DNA of 64,000 nt from Williamsia sterculiae. Lineage in GTDB: Bacteria; Actinomycetota; Actinomycetes; Mycobacteriales; Mycobacteriaceae. Position numbers and translations under genes: made by a program. The notes beneath the pieces are model-generated. The model ran no database searches and was not told the origin of the DNA. It saw only the letters and a list, made by a program, of their open reading frames with translations. Of this stretch, positions 1 through 8,405 are shown piece after piece. Location: positions 62,001 through 126,000 of the forward strand of contig NZ_FTNT01000012.1 in NCBI RefSeq assembly GCF_900156495.1. Direction: 5' to 3'. Within the stretch, counting starts at the first letter, position 1; each line of letters starts with the position of its first letter.

Positions 1-480
1 CAACGCGCGCAGCCCCGGCAGGGTCTTGCGGGTGTCGCGGACCACGCACCCGGTGCCGGCGATCGCATCCACCCATTGCGCGGTGGCGGTGGCCACCCCC
101 GACAGATGACACAACAGGTTGAGCGCGGTGCGTTCGGCGGTGAGCAGTCCCGCGGTGGGGGCGTCGAGGGCGAGCACCACGTCACCGGGGTGCACCCGGT
201 CGCCGTCGGAGCGCCGCGACGCCACGGTCACGTCGTCACCGATCACCTCGGCGAACACCGCGAGGGCGACGTCCAGCCCGGCGACCACACCGTCGGCACG
301 ACTGACGACCGCCGAGGCCGTGCGCGCCCCGGGCGGCACCGTGGCCAGGGTGGTCACGTCGGGCCCGTCGCGGAGATCCTCGGCGAGCGCGGTGGCGATG
401 AGGGCGCGGACGTCGTCGGTGACCGGTGCGCCGGCCGTTGTCCCGGTCATTCCCCGCTGTGCTGTTTCCCGCCCGGTCAT
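1..480 (-). CDS. nadC: Quinolinate phosphoribosyltransferase NadC, 3' end cut by window edge
   Basis: Converts quinolinate and PRPP to nicotinate mononucleotide, CO2 and PPi, the last step of de novo NAD precursor synthesis; cytoplasmic. The reading frame runs off the left edge, so only about the first 160 residues are present. The stretch [20 protein letters not shown] followed by [10 protein letters not shown] is the family signature, with the PRPP/quinolinate-binding Arg and Lys. I chose the ATG at 480 because it overlaps the nadA stop as ATGA, implying translational coupling; the in-frame ATG at 450 is the alternative and would give a more usual N-terminus. The usual actinobacterial order is nadA-nadB-nadC, but here nadC follows nadA directly. 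Confidence 0.93.
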   Translation of the reverse strand, partial: MTGRETAQRGMTGTTAGAPVTDDVRALIATALAEDLRDGPDVTTLATVPPGARTASAVVSRADGVVAGLDVALAVFAEVIGDDVTVASRRSDGDRVHPGDVVLALDAPTAGLLTAERTALNLLCHLSGVATATAQWVDAIAGTGCVVRDTRKTLPGLRAL

Positions 481-1478
481 TCCCCACCCGCCGGCGTGCC
501 GATGGCGATCATCCGTTCCACGCTGGCCCGCGCGCGCTCGGCGACGTCGGGGGCCACGAGCACCTCGTCGCGCCCCTCGCGCAGGCATCGCAGCAACGCC
601 GCCGGGGTGATCATCTTCATGTAGGGGCAGGACGCGCGGTCGTTGACCGCCTGGAAGTCGACGTCGGGGGCGGCGCGGCGCAACTGGTGCAACATCCCCA
701 CCTCGGTGGCCACCAACACCTCCCGGGCCCCGGTCTGCCGGGCGGCGTCGAGCATGCCGCCGGTGGACAGGATCTTCACCTTCTCCTCCGGCACGAATCC
801 CTCGCCCGCGAGGTAGAGCGCCGACGTCGCGCACCCGCATTCGGGGTGGACGAAGAGCTCCGCGTCGGGGTGGGCCTGGGCGCGAGCGGTCAGTTCGTCG
901 CCGTTGATCCCGGCGTGCACGTGGCACTCTCCCGCCCAGATCTGCATGTTCTCCCGGCCGGTGACCCGTTTGACGTGCGCGCCGAGGAACTGGTCGGGCA
1001 GGAACAGCACCATCCGGTCGGGATCGATGGAAGCCACCACCTCGACCGCGTTCGACGACGTGCAGCAGATGTCGGTGAGACCCTTCACCTCGGCGGTGGT
1101 GTTCACATAGGACACGACCACCGCGTCGGGATACTCGGCCTTCCACGCGCGCAGGTCGTCGGCGGTGATGGAGTCGGCCAGCGAACAGCCGGCGCGCGCG
1201 TCCGGGATCAACACCCGCTTGTCCGGGCTGAGGATCTTGGCCGTCTCCGCCATGAAGTGCACACCGCAGAAGATGATCTCGTCGGTCTCGGCCTCCGAGG
1301 CGATCCGCGAGAGGGCCAGTGAGTCGCCGACGTGATCGGCCACGTCCTGGATGGCCGGCAGCTGGTAGTTGTGGGCCAACAGGGTCGCGTTCCGGGCGGT
1401 CGCCAGGCTGCGGACCTCGTCGAACCACTCGGGTGTGGGTTCGACGCCGGTGTAGGGGGCGGGTGCTGTGGTCGTCAT
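477..1478 (-). CDS. nadA: Quinolinate synthase NadA
   Basis: Condenses iminoaspartate with dihydroxyacetone phosphate to quinolinate, using a [4Fe-4S] cluster. The protein has 333 residues, normal for the family. Motifs visible are [20 protein letters not shown] near the start, the [12 protein letters not shown] stretch, the Cys in [16 protein letters not shown], and the C-terminal ASCPYMK Cys, which together give the three cluster ligands. The ATG at 1478 is preceded by AGGAGGT at good spacing; an upstream extension of the frame lacks similarity and was not used. It is the first gene of the leftward nad operon, and the 25-bp palindrome at 1545-1569 lies 67 nt upstream, so NrtR repression is likely. 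Confidence 0.96.
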   Translation of the reverse strand: MTTTAPAPYTGVEPTPEWFDEVRSLATARNATLLAHNYQLPAIQDVADHVGDSLALSRIASEAETDEIIFCGVHFMAETAKILSPDKRVLIPDARAGCSLADSITADDLRAWKAEYPDAVVVSYVNTTAEVKGLTDICCTSSNAVEVVASIDPDRMVLFLPDQFLGAHVKRVTGRENMQIWAGECHVHAGINGDELTARAQAHPDAELFVHPECGCATSALYLAGEGFVPEEKVKILSTGGMLDAARQTGAREVLVATEVGMLHQLRRAAPDVDFQAVNDRASCPYMKMITPAALLRCLREGRDEVLVAPDVAERARASVERMIAIGTPAGGE

Positions 1479-1544
1479 GCCGACCACCTCCTGGTCATCG
1501 TGTGCGGAGTCGTGCTGTGTGGGCTGCCGTCCGTGAACGGACCG

Positions 1545-1569
1545 GGTTTTCGACCGTAGATCGAAAACC
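1545..1569. promoter_or_regulatory. Palindrome between nadA and nrtR, candidate NrtR operator
   Basis: Perfect 9-bp arms GGTTTTCGA and TCGAAAACC are separated by 7 nt. The site sits between the divergent nadA and nrtR starts (67 and 46 nt away), where a shared autoregulatory operator would be expected. Assignment to NrtR is inferred from position. Confidence 0.7.
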
Positions 1570-1614
1570 TCTGCCGATGCTACACCCGCCAGTCGGGCCC
1601 ATAGACTCGGCACC

Positions 1615-2310
1615 ATGCCGGCACCGGGGGTCTTGCACGAGGTGCTGTGCGCCGTGTTCGAGGTGCGCGCGGGCGGCGACGCGGAACCACCCGGTCTCTC
1701 GGTGCTGTTGTGGCAACGCGGCGAGGAGCCACAACGAGGGTCCTGGTCGTTGCCCGGCGGGTTGTCGTGCACCGACGAGGACCTCGAGACGTCGGCCCGG
1801 CGTCAGCTCGCTGAGAAGGTGGACCTGCGCGAGGTCGCGCATCTGGAGCAGCTGGCAGTGTTCTCGGCACCCGACCGGGTGCCCGGTGAGCGGGTCATCG
1901 CCTCGACATACCTCGGTCTGGTGCCATCGGACTCGCCTGCGAACCTCCCCGACGACACCCGGTGGCATCCGGTGGATCGGCTGCCGGACATGAGCTTCGA
2001 CCACCGCGGGATCGTCGAGTTGGCGCGTACCCGGTTGTCGGCGAAGATCTCCTACACCAACATCGCCTTCGCGTTGGCACCCGCGGAGTTCTCGATGTCC
2101 GAACTCAGCGACATCTACGGCGCGGCGCTCGGTTATCCGGTGGACAGCACCAATCTGCTCCGCATCCTCAGCCGTCGCGGCGTCGTCGGCGCTACCGGCA
2201 CCACCCGACGCACCGGACGCACCGGCGGCCGACCACCTGCGCTGTACCGCTTCACCGAACGTCGGCTGCGGGTGACCGACGAGTTCGCCACCCTGCGCCC
2301 ACCCCCGTGA
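1615..2310 (+). CDS. nrtR: NrtR family NAD biosynthesis regulator (Nudix-like domain plus winged helix)
   Basis: A 231-residue transcription factor. Residues about 5-140 form a Nudix-like fold, with LPGG starting the Nudix-box region. The box is degenerate: the catalytic REXXEE is replaced by RRQLAEK, so it should sense ADP-ribose or related NAD metabolites rather than hydrolyse them. The C-terminal 80 residues (from about [23 protein letters not shown]) form the NrtR-type winged helix, with a basic [16 protein letters not shown] wing. It faces nadA across a 25-bp palindrome, the arrangement known for NrtR control of nad operons in actinobacteria. Substrate and operator are inferred, but family and context agree well. 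Confidence 0.93.
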   Translation: MPAPGVLHEVLCAVFEVRAGGDAEPPGLSVLLWQRGEEPQRGSWSLPGGLSCTDEDLETSARRQLAEKVDLREVAHLEQLAVFSAPDRVPGERVIASTYLGLVPSDSPANLPDDTRWHPVDRLPDMSFDHRGIVELARTRLSAKISYTNIAFALAPAEFSMSELSDIYGAALGYPVDSTNLLRILSRRGVVGATGTTRRTGRTGGRPPALYRFTERRLRVTDEFATLRPPP

Positions 2311-2312
2311 GA

Positions 2313-2462
2313 ACAACGGCCCGATGGATCGCGACAACGGCCCGCTCGACGCGTATTTCGGCCCGATCGACGTGGTCACACGTCGAGTGGGCCGTCGTTG
2401 ACGTCGAGCGGGCCGTTCTTCACGCCGAGCGGGCGCTCGTCGATGTCGAGCGGGCCGTCGTT
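2313..2462. repeat. Palindromic block of 21-bp-period repeats
   Basis: Three direct units built on ACAACGGCCCGCTCGACG (starting near 2313, 2334 and 2355) are followed by four units in opposite orientation built on CGTCGAGCGGGCCGTTCTT (starting near 2379, 2400, 2421 and 2442). The two halves can pair into a long hairpin. The block fills the whole gap between the convergent ends of nrtR and the DUF2567 gene, so it may also end transcription on both strands. A related block lies inside the GntR gene at 39931-40034. Confidence 0.8.
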
Positions 2463-3056
2463 TCAGTCGGAATGGGGGTCGTCGCCGCGGCCGAGGTCGG
2501 GGTACGGGGACGACAGGGTCGCGACCAGGTAGGCGATCACCGCGGCGAGCGGGGCGATGACGACCAGCGCCCACGGCGCCGGGATCGGCCCCAGGTGCGC
2601 GGGCGGCATCCACAGGGCGGGCGACGAGGTGTAGAACTGCCCGACCTCGCGGTGGGGTCCGGGGCCGGGATAGCGCGCATGCGCGACCAGTCCGCCGATC
2701 CACATGGCGACCGCAGAGGTGACCACCGCCGAGACCACGGTCGTCAAGACCCCGGCGACCCCGCGCAGGCTGCGCACCGACCAGCCGAGCAGCCCGACGA
2801 TCACGCCGGCGACGACCATCACGCAGACGAAGACCGCGACGGCGTCGAACCGGATGTCCACGGCCGTCGGCAGGCTCACCGCGGCACCGATCTCGGCGAC
2901 CACGCCGCGCACCCCGGGAGCGAGCACACCCCACAGCACACCGGCCACCGCACCGACGATGACCGCGGCCAGTCCGAGGACCACCCACCCCCAGCCGTCG
3001 ACACGTTCGCGGCGCGCGTCGGCGACCGGCAGCACGTCCGGATCGGTACCGCTCAT
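2463..3056 (-). CDS. DUF2567 family membrane protein
   Basis: A 197-residue integral membrane protein with four apparent hydrophobic helices: near residues 23-45, 70-95, 105-125 and 165-185. The family is known from mycobacteria, where a member also follows bioB and the small bsaP gene; its function is unknown. The ATG at 3056 overlaps the bsaP stop as ATGA, so this is the last gene of the biotin operon. An upstream in-frame ATG would overlap bsaP by about 100 nt and is unlikely. A loop of about 35 residues between helices 3 and 4 is rich in Pro and His. A role tied to biotin is suggested only by the operon. Confidence 0.85.
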   Translation of the reverse strand: MSGTDPDVLPVADARRERVDGWGWVVLGLAAVIVGAVAGVLWGVLAPGVRGVVAEIGAAVSLPTAVDIRFDAVAVFVCVMVVAGVIVGLLGWSVRSLRGVAGVLTTVVSAVVTSAVAMWIGGLVAHARYPGPGPHREVGQFYTSSPALWMPPAHLGPIPAPWALVVIAPLAAVIAYLVATLSSPYPDLGRGDDPHSD

Positions 3057-3325
3057 CGTCGTCCGAGATCCGCCGAATCCACCGACCCGTGCCGCGAACA
3101 GCGCGCCGACCACCCGTCCGGGCGGACCTGCACGATCATCCGGCGCCCGCACTGACCGCAGAATCGCGGCGGTTCCAGACCGAGCTCCGCGGCCCGCGGC
3201 ACCCGCACCGACCCCGGGTCGTCCACCCCGATGCCGGTGTACACGCCGAAGCGCAGCGGCTCGTCGAGCGGGCCGGACACCCCGGCCCCCGACGCGGCGG
3301 ACGGCGGCGGCACGGTTGGGTTCAT
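3053..3325 (-). CDS. bsaP: Biotin synthase auxiliary protein BsaP
   Basis: A small 90-residue protein directly behind bioB. The C-terminal half carries FCGQCGRRM and then ARCSRHG, a CX2C plus Cys/His set able to bind a metal or iron-sulfur cluster. In mycobacteria this family is reported to assist BioB, whose auxiliary cluster is consumed as the sulfur donor in each turnover. The N-terminal 25 residues are Pro/Gly/Ser rich, followed by a LRFGVYTG segment. The ATG at 3325 is chosen because GAGG, overlapping the bioB stop, sits 5 nt upstream; a GTG at 3331 would lie inside that ribosome site. Its stop overlaps the next start as ATGA. Confidence 0.85.
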   Translation of the reverse strand: MNPTVPPPSAASGAGVSGPLDEPLRFGVYTGIGVDDPGSVRVPRAAELGLEPPRFCGQCGRRMIVQVRPDGWSARCSRHGSVDSADLGRR

Positions 3326-3332
3326 GACCACC

Positions 3333-4376
3333 TCAGATGCTGTCGTTGAGGGCCTTGATCGGCATCTGCAGGTCGGCCAGCAGGTCGAGGTCCGCCTCGG
3401 CGGGACGGCCCAGCGTGGTCAGGTAATTGCCGACGATGACGGCGTTGATGCCACCGAGGATGCCCTTCTGGGCTCCGAGGTCACCCAGGGTGATCTCACG
3501 ACCGCCCGCGAACCGCAGAATGGTGCGCGGCAACGCGAGCCGGAAAGCGGCCACGGCCTTGAGGGCCTCGGACGCCGGCAGCACCTCGAGATCGCCGAAG
3601 GGCGTTCCCGGCCGCGGGTTGAGGAAGTTCAGCGGAACCTCGTCGGGCTCCAACGACGCGAGGTCGGCCGCGAACTCCGCGCGCTGTTCCAGGGTCTCCC
3701 CCATGCCGAGGATGCCGCCGCAGCAGACCTCCATACCGGCGTCGCGGACCATCCGCAGGGTTCCCCACCGCTCCTCCCAGCTGTGGGTGGTGACCACCTC
3801 GGGAAAGTGCGACCGCGCGGTCTCCAGGTTGTGGTTGTAGCGGTGCACGCCCATCGCGGCGAGCTCGTCGACCTGCTCCTGGGTCAGCATGCCCAGACTG
3901 CACGCGATCTGGATGTCGACCTCGTTGCGGATGGCCTCGATGCCCGCGGCGACCTGACTCATCAACCGCTTGTCGGGACCGCGCACCGCGGCGACGATGC
4001 AGAACTCGGTGGCGCCGGTCTTCGCGGTCTGTTTCGCCGCCTCCACCAACGACGGGATGTCGATCCACGCGCTGCGCACCGGTGAGGTGAACAGACCCGA
4101 CTGCGAGCAGAAGTGACAGTCCTCGGGGCACCCGCCGGTCTTCAGCGAGATGATCCCCTCGACCTCCACCTCCGGTCCGCACCAGCGCATCCGCACGTCG
4201 TGGGCGAGCTCCAGCAGCTCGGTCAGCCGAGCGTCGTCGAGCCGCAGCACCGCGAGGACCTGTTCCTGGGTCAGCGCCTCGCCGCGTTCGAGCACCTGCT
4301 CGCGGGCGACGGCCAGGATGTCGTCGGACGCGGGTGCGTCGAGGGTGCTCCGGGGATTCACGGGGGCCTGTGTCAC
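3333..4376 (-). CDS. bioB: Biotin synthase BioB
   Basis: A radical SAM enzyme of 347 residues that inserts sulfur into dethiobiotin to form biotin. The radical SAM motif [14 protein letters not shown] is present with all three cluster cysteines, and [20 protein letters not shown] and the [10 protein letters not shown] segment are typical of BioB. The GTG start at 4376 overlaps the bioD stop as GTGA and has AAGGAG 8 nt upstream. It belongs to the bioA-F-D-B-bsaP operon and is followed without a gap by its presumed helper bsaP, so the last chemical step is supplied with both proteins together. Confidence 0.97.
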   Translation of the reverse strand: MTQAPVNPRSTLDAPASDDILAVAREQVLERGEALTQEQVLAVLRLDDARLTELLELAHDVRMRWCGPEVEVEGIISLKTGGCPEDCHFCSQSGLFTSPVRSAWIDIPSLVEAAKQTAKTGATEFCIVAAVRGPDKRLMSQVAAGIEAIRNEVDIQIACSLGMLTQEQVDELAAMGVHRYNHNLETARSHFPEVVTTHSWEERWGTLRMVRDAGMEVCCGGILGMGETLEQRAEFAADLASLEPDEVPLNFLNPRPGTPFGDLEVLPASEALKAVAAFRLALPRTILRFAGGREITLGDLGAQKGILGGINAVIVGNYLTTLGRPAEADLDLLADLQMPIKALNDSI

Positions 4377-5125
4377 GGATGGACTCCTTCTCGTTGACGG
4401 TCATTGTCGGCGGTGAGCTGTTCCGCCGATGCGGTGGGGTCGACAACGGCGGCGTCGACGACCCCGGGGTCGAACCAGGTGTGGGCACGGGCGGTGAACT
4501 CCGCCCGCGACAACCGGCCGGAACCGGCGGGAATCGTCCCGACGATCGGTACACCGGTGACGCGCGGCAGGTCGTCGCGGTTGCAGGTGGACGCCAGATC
4601 GGGGTCGTCGGGCCACGACCCGATGACCAACCCGGCCGTGCGCAGGCCGCGGGCGGCGATCTCGTGCACGGTCAACTCGGCGTGGTTCAGTGCGCCGAGC
4701 CCGGCGGGTGTCACCACCAACACGGGCGCGCCCAGCGCGGCGGCGACGTCGAGCAGGGTGAGATCTGCGGCCAGCCGCACCAACACCCCGCCCGCACCCT
4801 CGACCAGGGTCAGATCGTGGGTCTCGGTCAGTGCGCGCACGGTGTCGACGACGGTCCGCAGCTCCAGCGCGGGCATCCCCGCACGCCGGGCGGCGGTGTC
4901 GGGGGCCAGCGGGTCCGGGTAGCGCACGCATTCCGCGGTGGTCACGTCACCGACCAGGCGACTCACCTCCGCGAGATCACCGGGCGCACCGGCGGACATC
5001 CCGGTCTGCGCGGGTTTGCACACCGCCACCCGGCGACCTGCCGCCCGCGCCGCCGCGGCGACGGCCGCGGTCACCACCGTCTTGCCGACGTCGGTGCTCG
5101 TCCCGGCGATCACCAGTACGCTCAT
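4373..5125 (-). CDS. bioD: Dethiobiotin synthetase BioD
   Basis: ATP-dependent carboxylation and ring closure of 7,8-diaminopelargonate to dethiobiotin. The 250-residue protein starts [20 protein letters not shown], which holds the P-loop variant [16 protein letters not shown] and VEGAGGVLV are the other conserved motifs. The ATG at 5125 overlaps the bioF stop as ATGA. Longer in-frame extensions upstream are antisense-like and overlap bioF, so they were rejected. The last 30 residues are less conserved and rich in Ala/Asp. Confidence 0.97.
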   Translation of the reverse strand: MSVLVIAGTSTDVGKTVVTAAVAAAARAAGRRVAVCKPAQTGMSAGAPGDLAEVSRLVGDVTTAECVRYPDPLAPDTAARRAGMPALELRTVVDTVRALTETHDLTLVEGAGGVLVRLAADLTLLDVAAALGAPVLVVTPAGLGALNHAELTVHEIAARGLRTAGLVIGSWPDDPDLASTCNRDDLPRVTGVPIVGTIPAGSGRLSRAEFTARAHTWFDPGVVDAAVVDPTASAEQLTADNDRQREGVHP

Positions 5126-6285
5126 CGCAACCCCATCTCGCTCAGCACGCCACCGACCACGGTCGCGACCCGGTCGATGGTCGCGGCGTCCAGGTCGGCG
5201 CGGACGGTCAACCGCAACCGCGACGTCCCGTGCGGCACGGACGGCGGACGGAAGCATCCGACCAACACCCCTCGCTCCCGGCACCGGGTGGCGGCGTCCA
5301 CGGCGACCGCGGGATCACCGACGATCAGCGACACCACCGCCGCGGCCGGGCGGTCGGCGCCGAGGCGCTGCGCCAACCTCTCCGCGTTGGCGCGCAGACG
5401 GTCGGGCAGGTCGGGTGCGGCACGGAGCACCCCGAGTGCGCCGCGGGCCGCACCCACCGCGGCCGGGTTGAGGCCGGTGTCGAAGATGAAGGTACGTGCC
5501 CGGTCGATGAGGTGGGCGCGCACGGCGTCGTCGCCGAGGACCGCGCCACCCTGCGCGCCCAACGACTTGGACAGCACCGCGGTCACCACCAGGTCCGGCG
5601 CACCGGACAGACCGCATTCGTCGACCAGCCCGCGGCCACCGCGACCGCGCACCCCGAGGGCGTGCGCCTCGTCCACGAGCAGCGCCGCCCCCGACGACCG
5701 CGCCGCCCGGTACAACTCGCCGACCGGGGCGGGTGCCCCGTCGATGCTGTACACCGAGTCGGTGACCACCAGAGCACGCTCCTCGGGGCGCTCGCGCAGC
5801 ACCCCGGCCACCGCGTCGACGTCACCGCGGTCCACCACGACCACCCGGGCCCGCGACAGCCGGCAACCGTCGATGAGTGAGGCATGGGTGCCCGCGTCGC
5901 TGACGATGAGGTCGCCGCGACCGGCCAGGGCGGTGACCGCCCCGATGTTGGCCAGATAGCCCGACGAGAACACCAACGCGGCGGAGAACCCGAGGAAGTC
6001 GGCGAGGTCACCTTCGAGGTCGGCGTGCGCCCGGGTGGTCCCCGCGACCAGTCGGGATGCCGTCGACCCGCCGCCCCAGCTGTCGACGGCGTCGTGCGCA
6101 CCGGCCAGGACGCTCGGGTGGGTCGACAGGCCCAGGTAGTCGTTGGAGGCGAGGTTGATCAGCTCTCGGCCGACGTCGCGGACCACCAGCTCGCGGTGTA
6201 GTCCCTCGGCGGCGCGCAGGCGTGCGTCCGGCTCCAGCCAGGCCAGGGCGTCGGCGAGATCCACGCCGGTGCGGTCGACGGTCAT
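5122..6285 (-). CDS. bioF: 8-amino-7-oxononanoate synthase BioF
   Basis: A PLP enzyme that condenses pimeloyl-thioester with alanine in biotin synthesis. The 387-residue protein has the fold-type I features: [15 protein letters not shown] near residue 46, the [10 protein letters not shown] segment, [10 protein letters not shown] with the PLP-pyridine Asp, and the Schiff-base lysine in [11 protein letters not shown]. The start ATG at 6285 overlaps the bioA stop as ATGA, and its own stop overlaps bioD, so translation through the operon is coupled. No pimeloyl-chain gene (bioC, bioH, bioI or bioW) is seen in this window. Confidence 0.96.
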   Translation of the reverse strand: MTVDRTGVDLADALAWLEPDARLRAAEGLHRELVVRDVGRELINLASNDYLGLSTHPSVLAGAHDAVDSWGGGSTASRLVAGTTRAHADLEGDLADFLGFSAALVFSSGYLANIGAVTALAGRGDLIVSDAGTHASLIDGCRLSRARVVVVDRGDVDAVAGVLRERPEERALVVTDSVYSIDGAPAPVGELYRAARSSGAALLVDEAHALGVRGRGGRGLVDECGLSGAPDLVVTAVLSKSLGAQGGAVLGDDAVRAHLIDRARTFIFDTGLNPAAVGAARGALGVLRAAPDLPDRLRANAERLAQRLGADRPAAAVVSLIVGDPAVAVDAATRCRERGVLVGCFRPPSVPHGTSRLRLTVRADLDAATIDRVATVVGGVLSEMGLR

Positions 6286-7586
6286 CGGCGCTCCCCCGCC
6301 GGTGCAACGAGCTCGCGGGTGACCGCGCGTACCGCGGCACCGACCCCGGCGACGACGATCGCCAGGTCGTCGTCGTCACAGACGAACGGCGGCATCACGT
6401 AGACGAGGTCGCGGAACGGTCGCACCCAGAGGCCGGCGTCGATGGCCGCCGCGCTCGCCACCGACACGTCCACCGGCCGATCGAGCTGCACCACGCCGAT
6501 CGCGCCGAGCACCCGGACGTCGACCACGCCCGGCCGGTCGGCCAGCGGTGACAGACCGGCACCCAGCACCTCGGAGATGTGGGCGACCCGATCGCGCCAC
6601 GGCGACGACAGCAGCAGTTCGGTCGACGCGACGGCCACCGCGCACGCCAGCGGGTTGGCCATGAAGGTCGGCCCATGGGCCAGCAGTCCCGGATCGCCCG
6701 CGCTGATCACCCCGGCGACCTCGGCGGTACACAGTGTCGCGGCCAGGGTGAGGTATCCCCCGGTGAGCGCCTTGCCGACGCACATGATGTCCGGTGAGAC
6801 CCCCGCATGGTCGGCGGCGAACAGTTCACCGGTGCGGCCGAAGCCCGTCGCGATCTCGTCGAAGATCAGGAGGACGTCCTGCTCGTCGCAGATGCGACGC
6901 AGCGCCCGCAGGTATTCGGGGTCGTGGAACCGCATACCGCCCGCACCCTGCACCACGGGTTCCACGATGACCGCGGCGAGCTCGTCGCGGTGCGCGGCGA
7001 CCAACGCCTCCAGCTCCGCGACGTAGGCGTCGTCGTGGTCGGCGGGCGGGGCGGGTGCGAAGACCTGCCGGGCCAACACGTCGGTCCACAGCGCGTGCAT
7101 GCCGCCGTCGGGGTCGCACACGCTCATCGGGGTGAAGGTGTCGCCGTGGTAGCCACCACGCCAGGTCAGCAGTCGGGTGCGGCCTGCCCGGCCGCGGGCG
7201 CGCCAATACTGCAGCGCCATCTTCACCGCGACCTCCACCGACACCGACCCCGAGTCGGCGAAGAACACGGTCTGCAGCGGCTGCGGGGTGATCTCGACCA
7301 ACAGTTGGGCCAACCGGGCGGCCGGTTCATGGGTGAGGCCGCCGAACATCACGTGCGACATCCGTTGCGACTGGTCGACCAGCGCCGCGTCGAGCACGGG
7401 GTTGCGGTACCCGTGCACGGCCGCCCACCACGAGCTCATCCCATCGACCAGCTCCCGACCATCGCCCACCGTGAGGCGTACGCCCGACGCGGATCGCACC
7501 ACCAGTGGTTCCACCGGGGCGGGCATCGAACCGTACGGATGCCAGATGTGCTCGGCATCGATACGGCGGATGACGTCGGGATCCAC
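6282..7586 (-). CDS. bioA: Adenosylmethionine-8-amino-7-oxononanoate aminotransferase BioA
   Basis: Transfers the SAM amino group to 8-amino-7-oxononanoate, giving 7,8-diaminopelargonate. The 434-residue class III aminotransferase begins [20 protein letters not shown], and [12 protein letters not shown] is the BioA N-terminal signature. It has [10 protein letters not shown], the [10 protein letters not shown] stretch, [12 protein letters not shown], and the PLP lysine in [12 protein letters not shown] chose GTG at 7586 because CAGGAG lies 8 nt upstream and because upstream extensions run into the regulatory region facing the TetR gene. It is the first gene of the operon, with a 19-bp palindrome 37 nt upstream. 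Confidence 0.96.
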   Translation of the reverse strand: MDPDVIRRIDAEHIWHPYGSMPAPVEPLVVRSASGVRLTVGDGRELVDGMSSWWAAVHGYRNPVLDAALVDQSQRMSHVMFGGLTHEPAARLAQLLVEITPQPLQTVFFADSGSVSVEVAVKMALQYWRARGRAGRTRLLTWRGGYHGDTFTPMSVCDPDGGMHALWTDVLARQVFAPAPPADHDDAYVAELEALVAAHRDELAAVIVEPVVQGAGGMRFHDPEYLRALRRICDEQDVLLIFDEIATGFGRTGELFAADHAGVSPDIMCVGKALTGGYLTLAATLCTAEVAGVISAGDPGLLAHGPTFMANPLACAVAVASTELLLSSPWRDRVAHISEVLGAGLSPLADRPGVVDVRVLGAIGVVQLDRPVDVSVASAAAIDAGLWVRPFRDLVYVMPPFVCDDDDLAIVVAGVGAAVRAVTRELVAPAGERR

Positions 7587-7622
7587 CGGGCGGCTCCTGT
7601 CGAAAGTCGGGCGGCTGTATGA

Positions 7623-7641
7623 CCCTGGACACTGTACAGGG
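7623..7641. promoter_or_regulatory. Imperfect palindrome, candidate operator between bioA and TetR gene
   Basis: CCCTGGACA and TGTACAGGG flank a central C; 8 of 9 positions pair. The site lies in the 97-nt gap between divergent bioA and the TetR gene, as expected for an operator of the adjacent regulator. It differs from the BioQ boxes I recall from Corynebacterium, so the assignment rests on position. Confidence 0.6.
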
Positions 7642-7683
7642 GCGGTATCGGGCAGGGCGGACACGCCCTCTACCCTCGACCAC

Positions 7684-8259
7684 GTGCCCAACAGCCGAGA
7701 CGACGTCCTCGACGCCGCGCGCGCCATCCTGGATCGCTACAGCCTGGCCGACCTGTCCATGCGCAGGCTCGCGGGCGAACTCGGCGTCCGTCCCAACGCG
7801 CTGTACTGGCACTTCCCCAACAAGCAGTCGTTGCTCGCCGCCCTCGCCGACCGCATCCTCGACGACGTGGTTTCACCGCCGGCCACCGACCCGTGGGACA
7901 CCCAGGTGATCGCGCTGGTCAGCGAGATGCGTCGTGTTCTCCTCGCGGTGACCGACAGCGCGGAACTGGTCTCCGCCAGCTGGGCCAGTGGCCTGTCGGC
8001 GATGACGGTGGCCGGCGAGATCACCACCGCGGTGTCACGCGGCGGGCTCGGCGTCCGTGACGCCAGAGCCGTCACCACCGCCGCGTGCCAGTTGGTCATC
8101 GGCCTCACCTTCGAACAGCAGACGCGGGCGCAGATGGAGCGGTTGGGCGTCAGCGGGCCGTCGGGTCGTGACTTCGACGAGGAGTTCGCCGACGGGTTGG
8201 CCGTGGTCGTCGACGGGGCCCGCGAGCGCAGCGGCGAACGAGCTCGGCGCAGCGCCTGA
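7684..8259 (+). CDS. TetR family regulator, BioQ-like candidate
   Basis: A 191-residue TetR protein. The N-terminal HTH spans about residues 5-50, with [20 protein letters not shown] and [20 protein letters not shown] giving the recognition helix and the family-defining aromatic/basic pattern. The C-terminal ligand domain is less conserved. GTG at 7684 starts the protein; the frame is open further upstream but overlaps bioA antisense. It faces the biotin operon, the position of BioQ in other Mycobacteriales, so repression of bio genes according to biotin state is the likely job. The C-terminus is Arg-rich and encoded by GAGCGCAGCGG-like DNA. A strong hairpin follows at 8265. Confidence 0.85.
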   Translation: MPNSRDDVLDAARAILDRYSLADLSMRRLAGELGVRPNALYWHFPNKQSLLAALADRILDDVVSPPATDPWDTQVIALVSEMRRVLLAVTDSAELVSASWASGLSAMTVAGEITTAVSRGGLGVRDARAVTTAACQLVIGLTFEQQTRAQMERLGVSGPSGRDFDEEFADGLAVVVDGARERSGERARRSA

Positions 8260-8264
8260 GTCGC

Positions 8265-8285
8265 GGTCCCCGGCATCCGGGGACC
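8265..8285 (+). terminator. Hairpin after the TetR gene
   Basis: Perfect 9-bp arms GGTCCCCGG and CCGGGGACC with loop CAT begin 6 nt after the stop codon. There is no U-tract, as is usual in high-GC actinobacteria. Confidence 0.7.
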
Positions 8286-8405
8286 ACACCGTCGCTACGT
8301 CGGCGAAGACCGGCCGACACGGTAGATTCGGCGTCACAGCACTCTCGCAGGCCCGGCCCCGAACGAGAAGAACAGGCCCGAGAAAGAGGACAGGCCCGGT
8401 CAGTT

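Noticed and set aside
1-450. nadB at the left edge
   Set aside because: The translated frame has the NadC signature ([15 protein letters not shown]) and no FAD-binding motif.
4334-5959. Long rightward open frame over bioD and bioF
   Set aside because: Its product is Arg/Pro/Ser-rich with no recognisable domain and is fully antisense to clear biotin genes; it is a GC-rich shadow frame.
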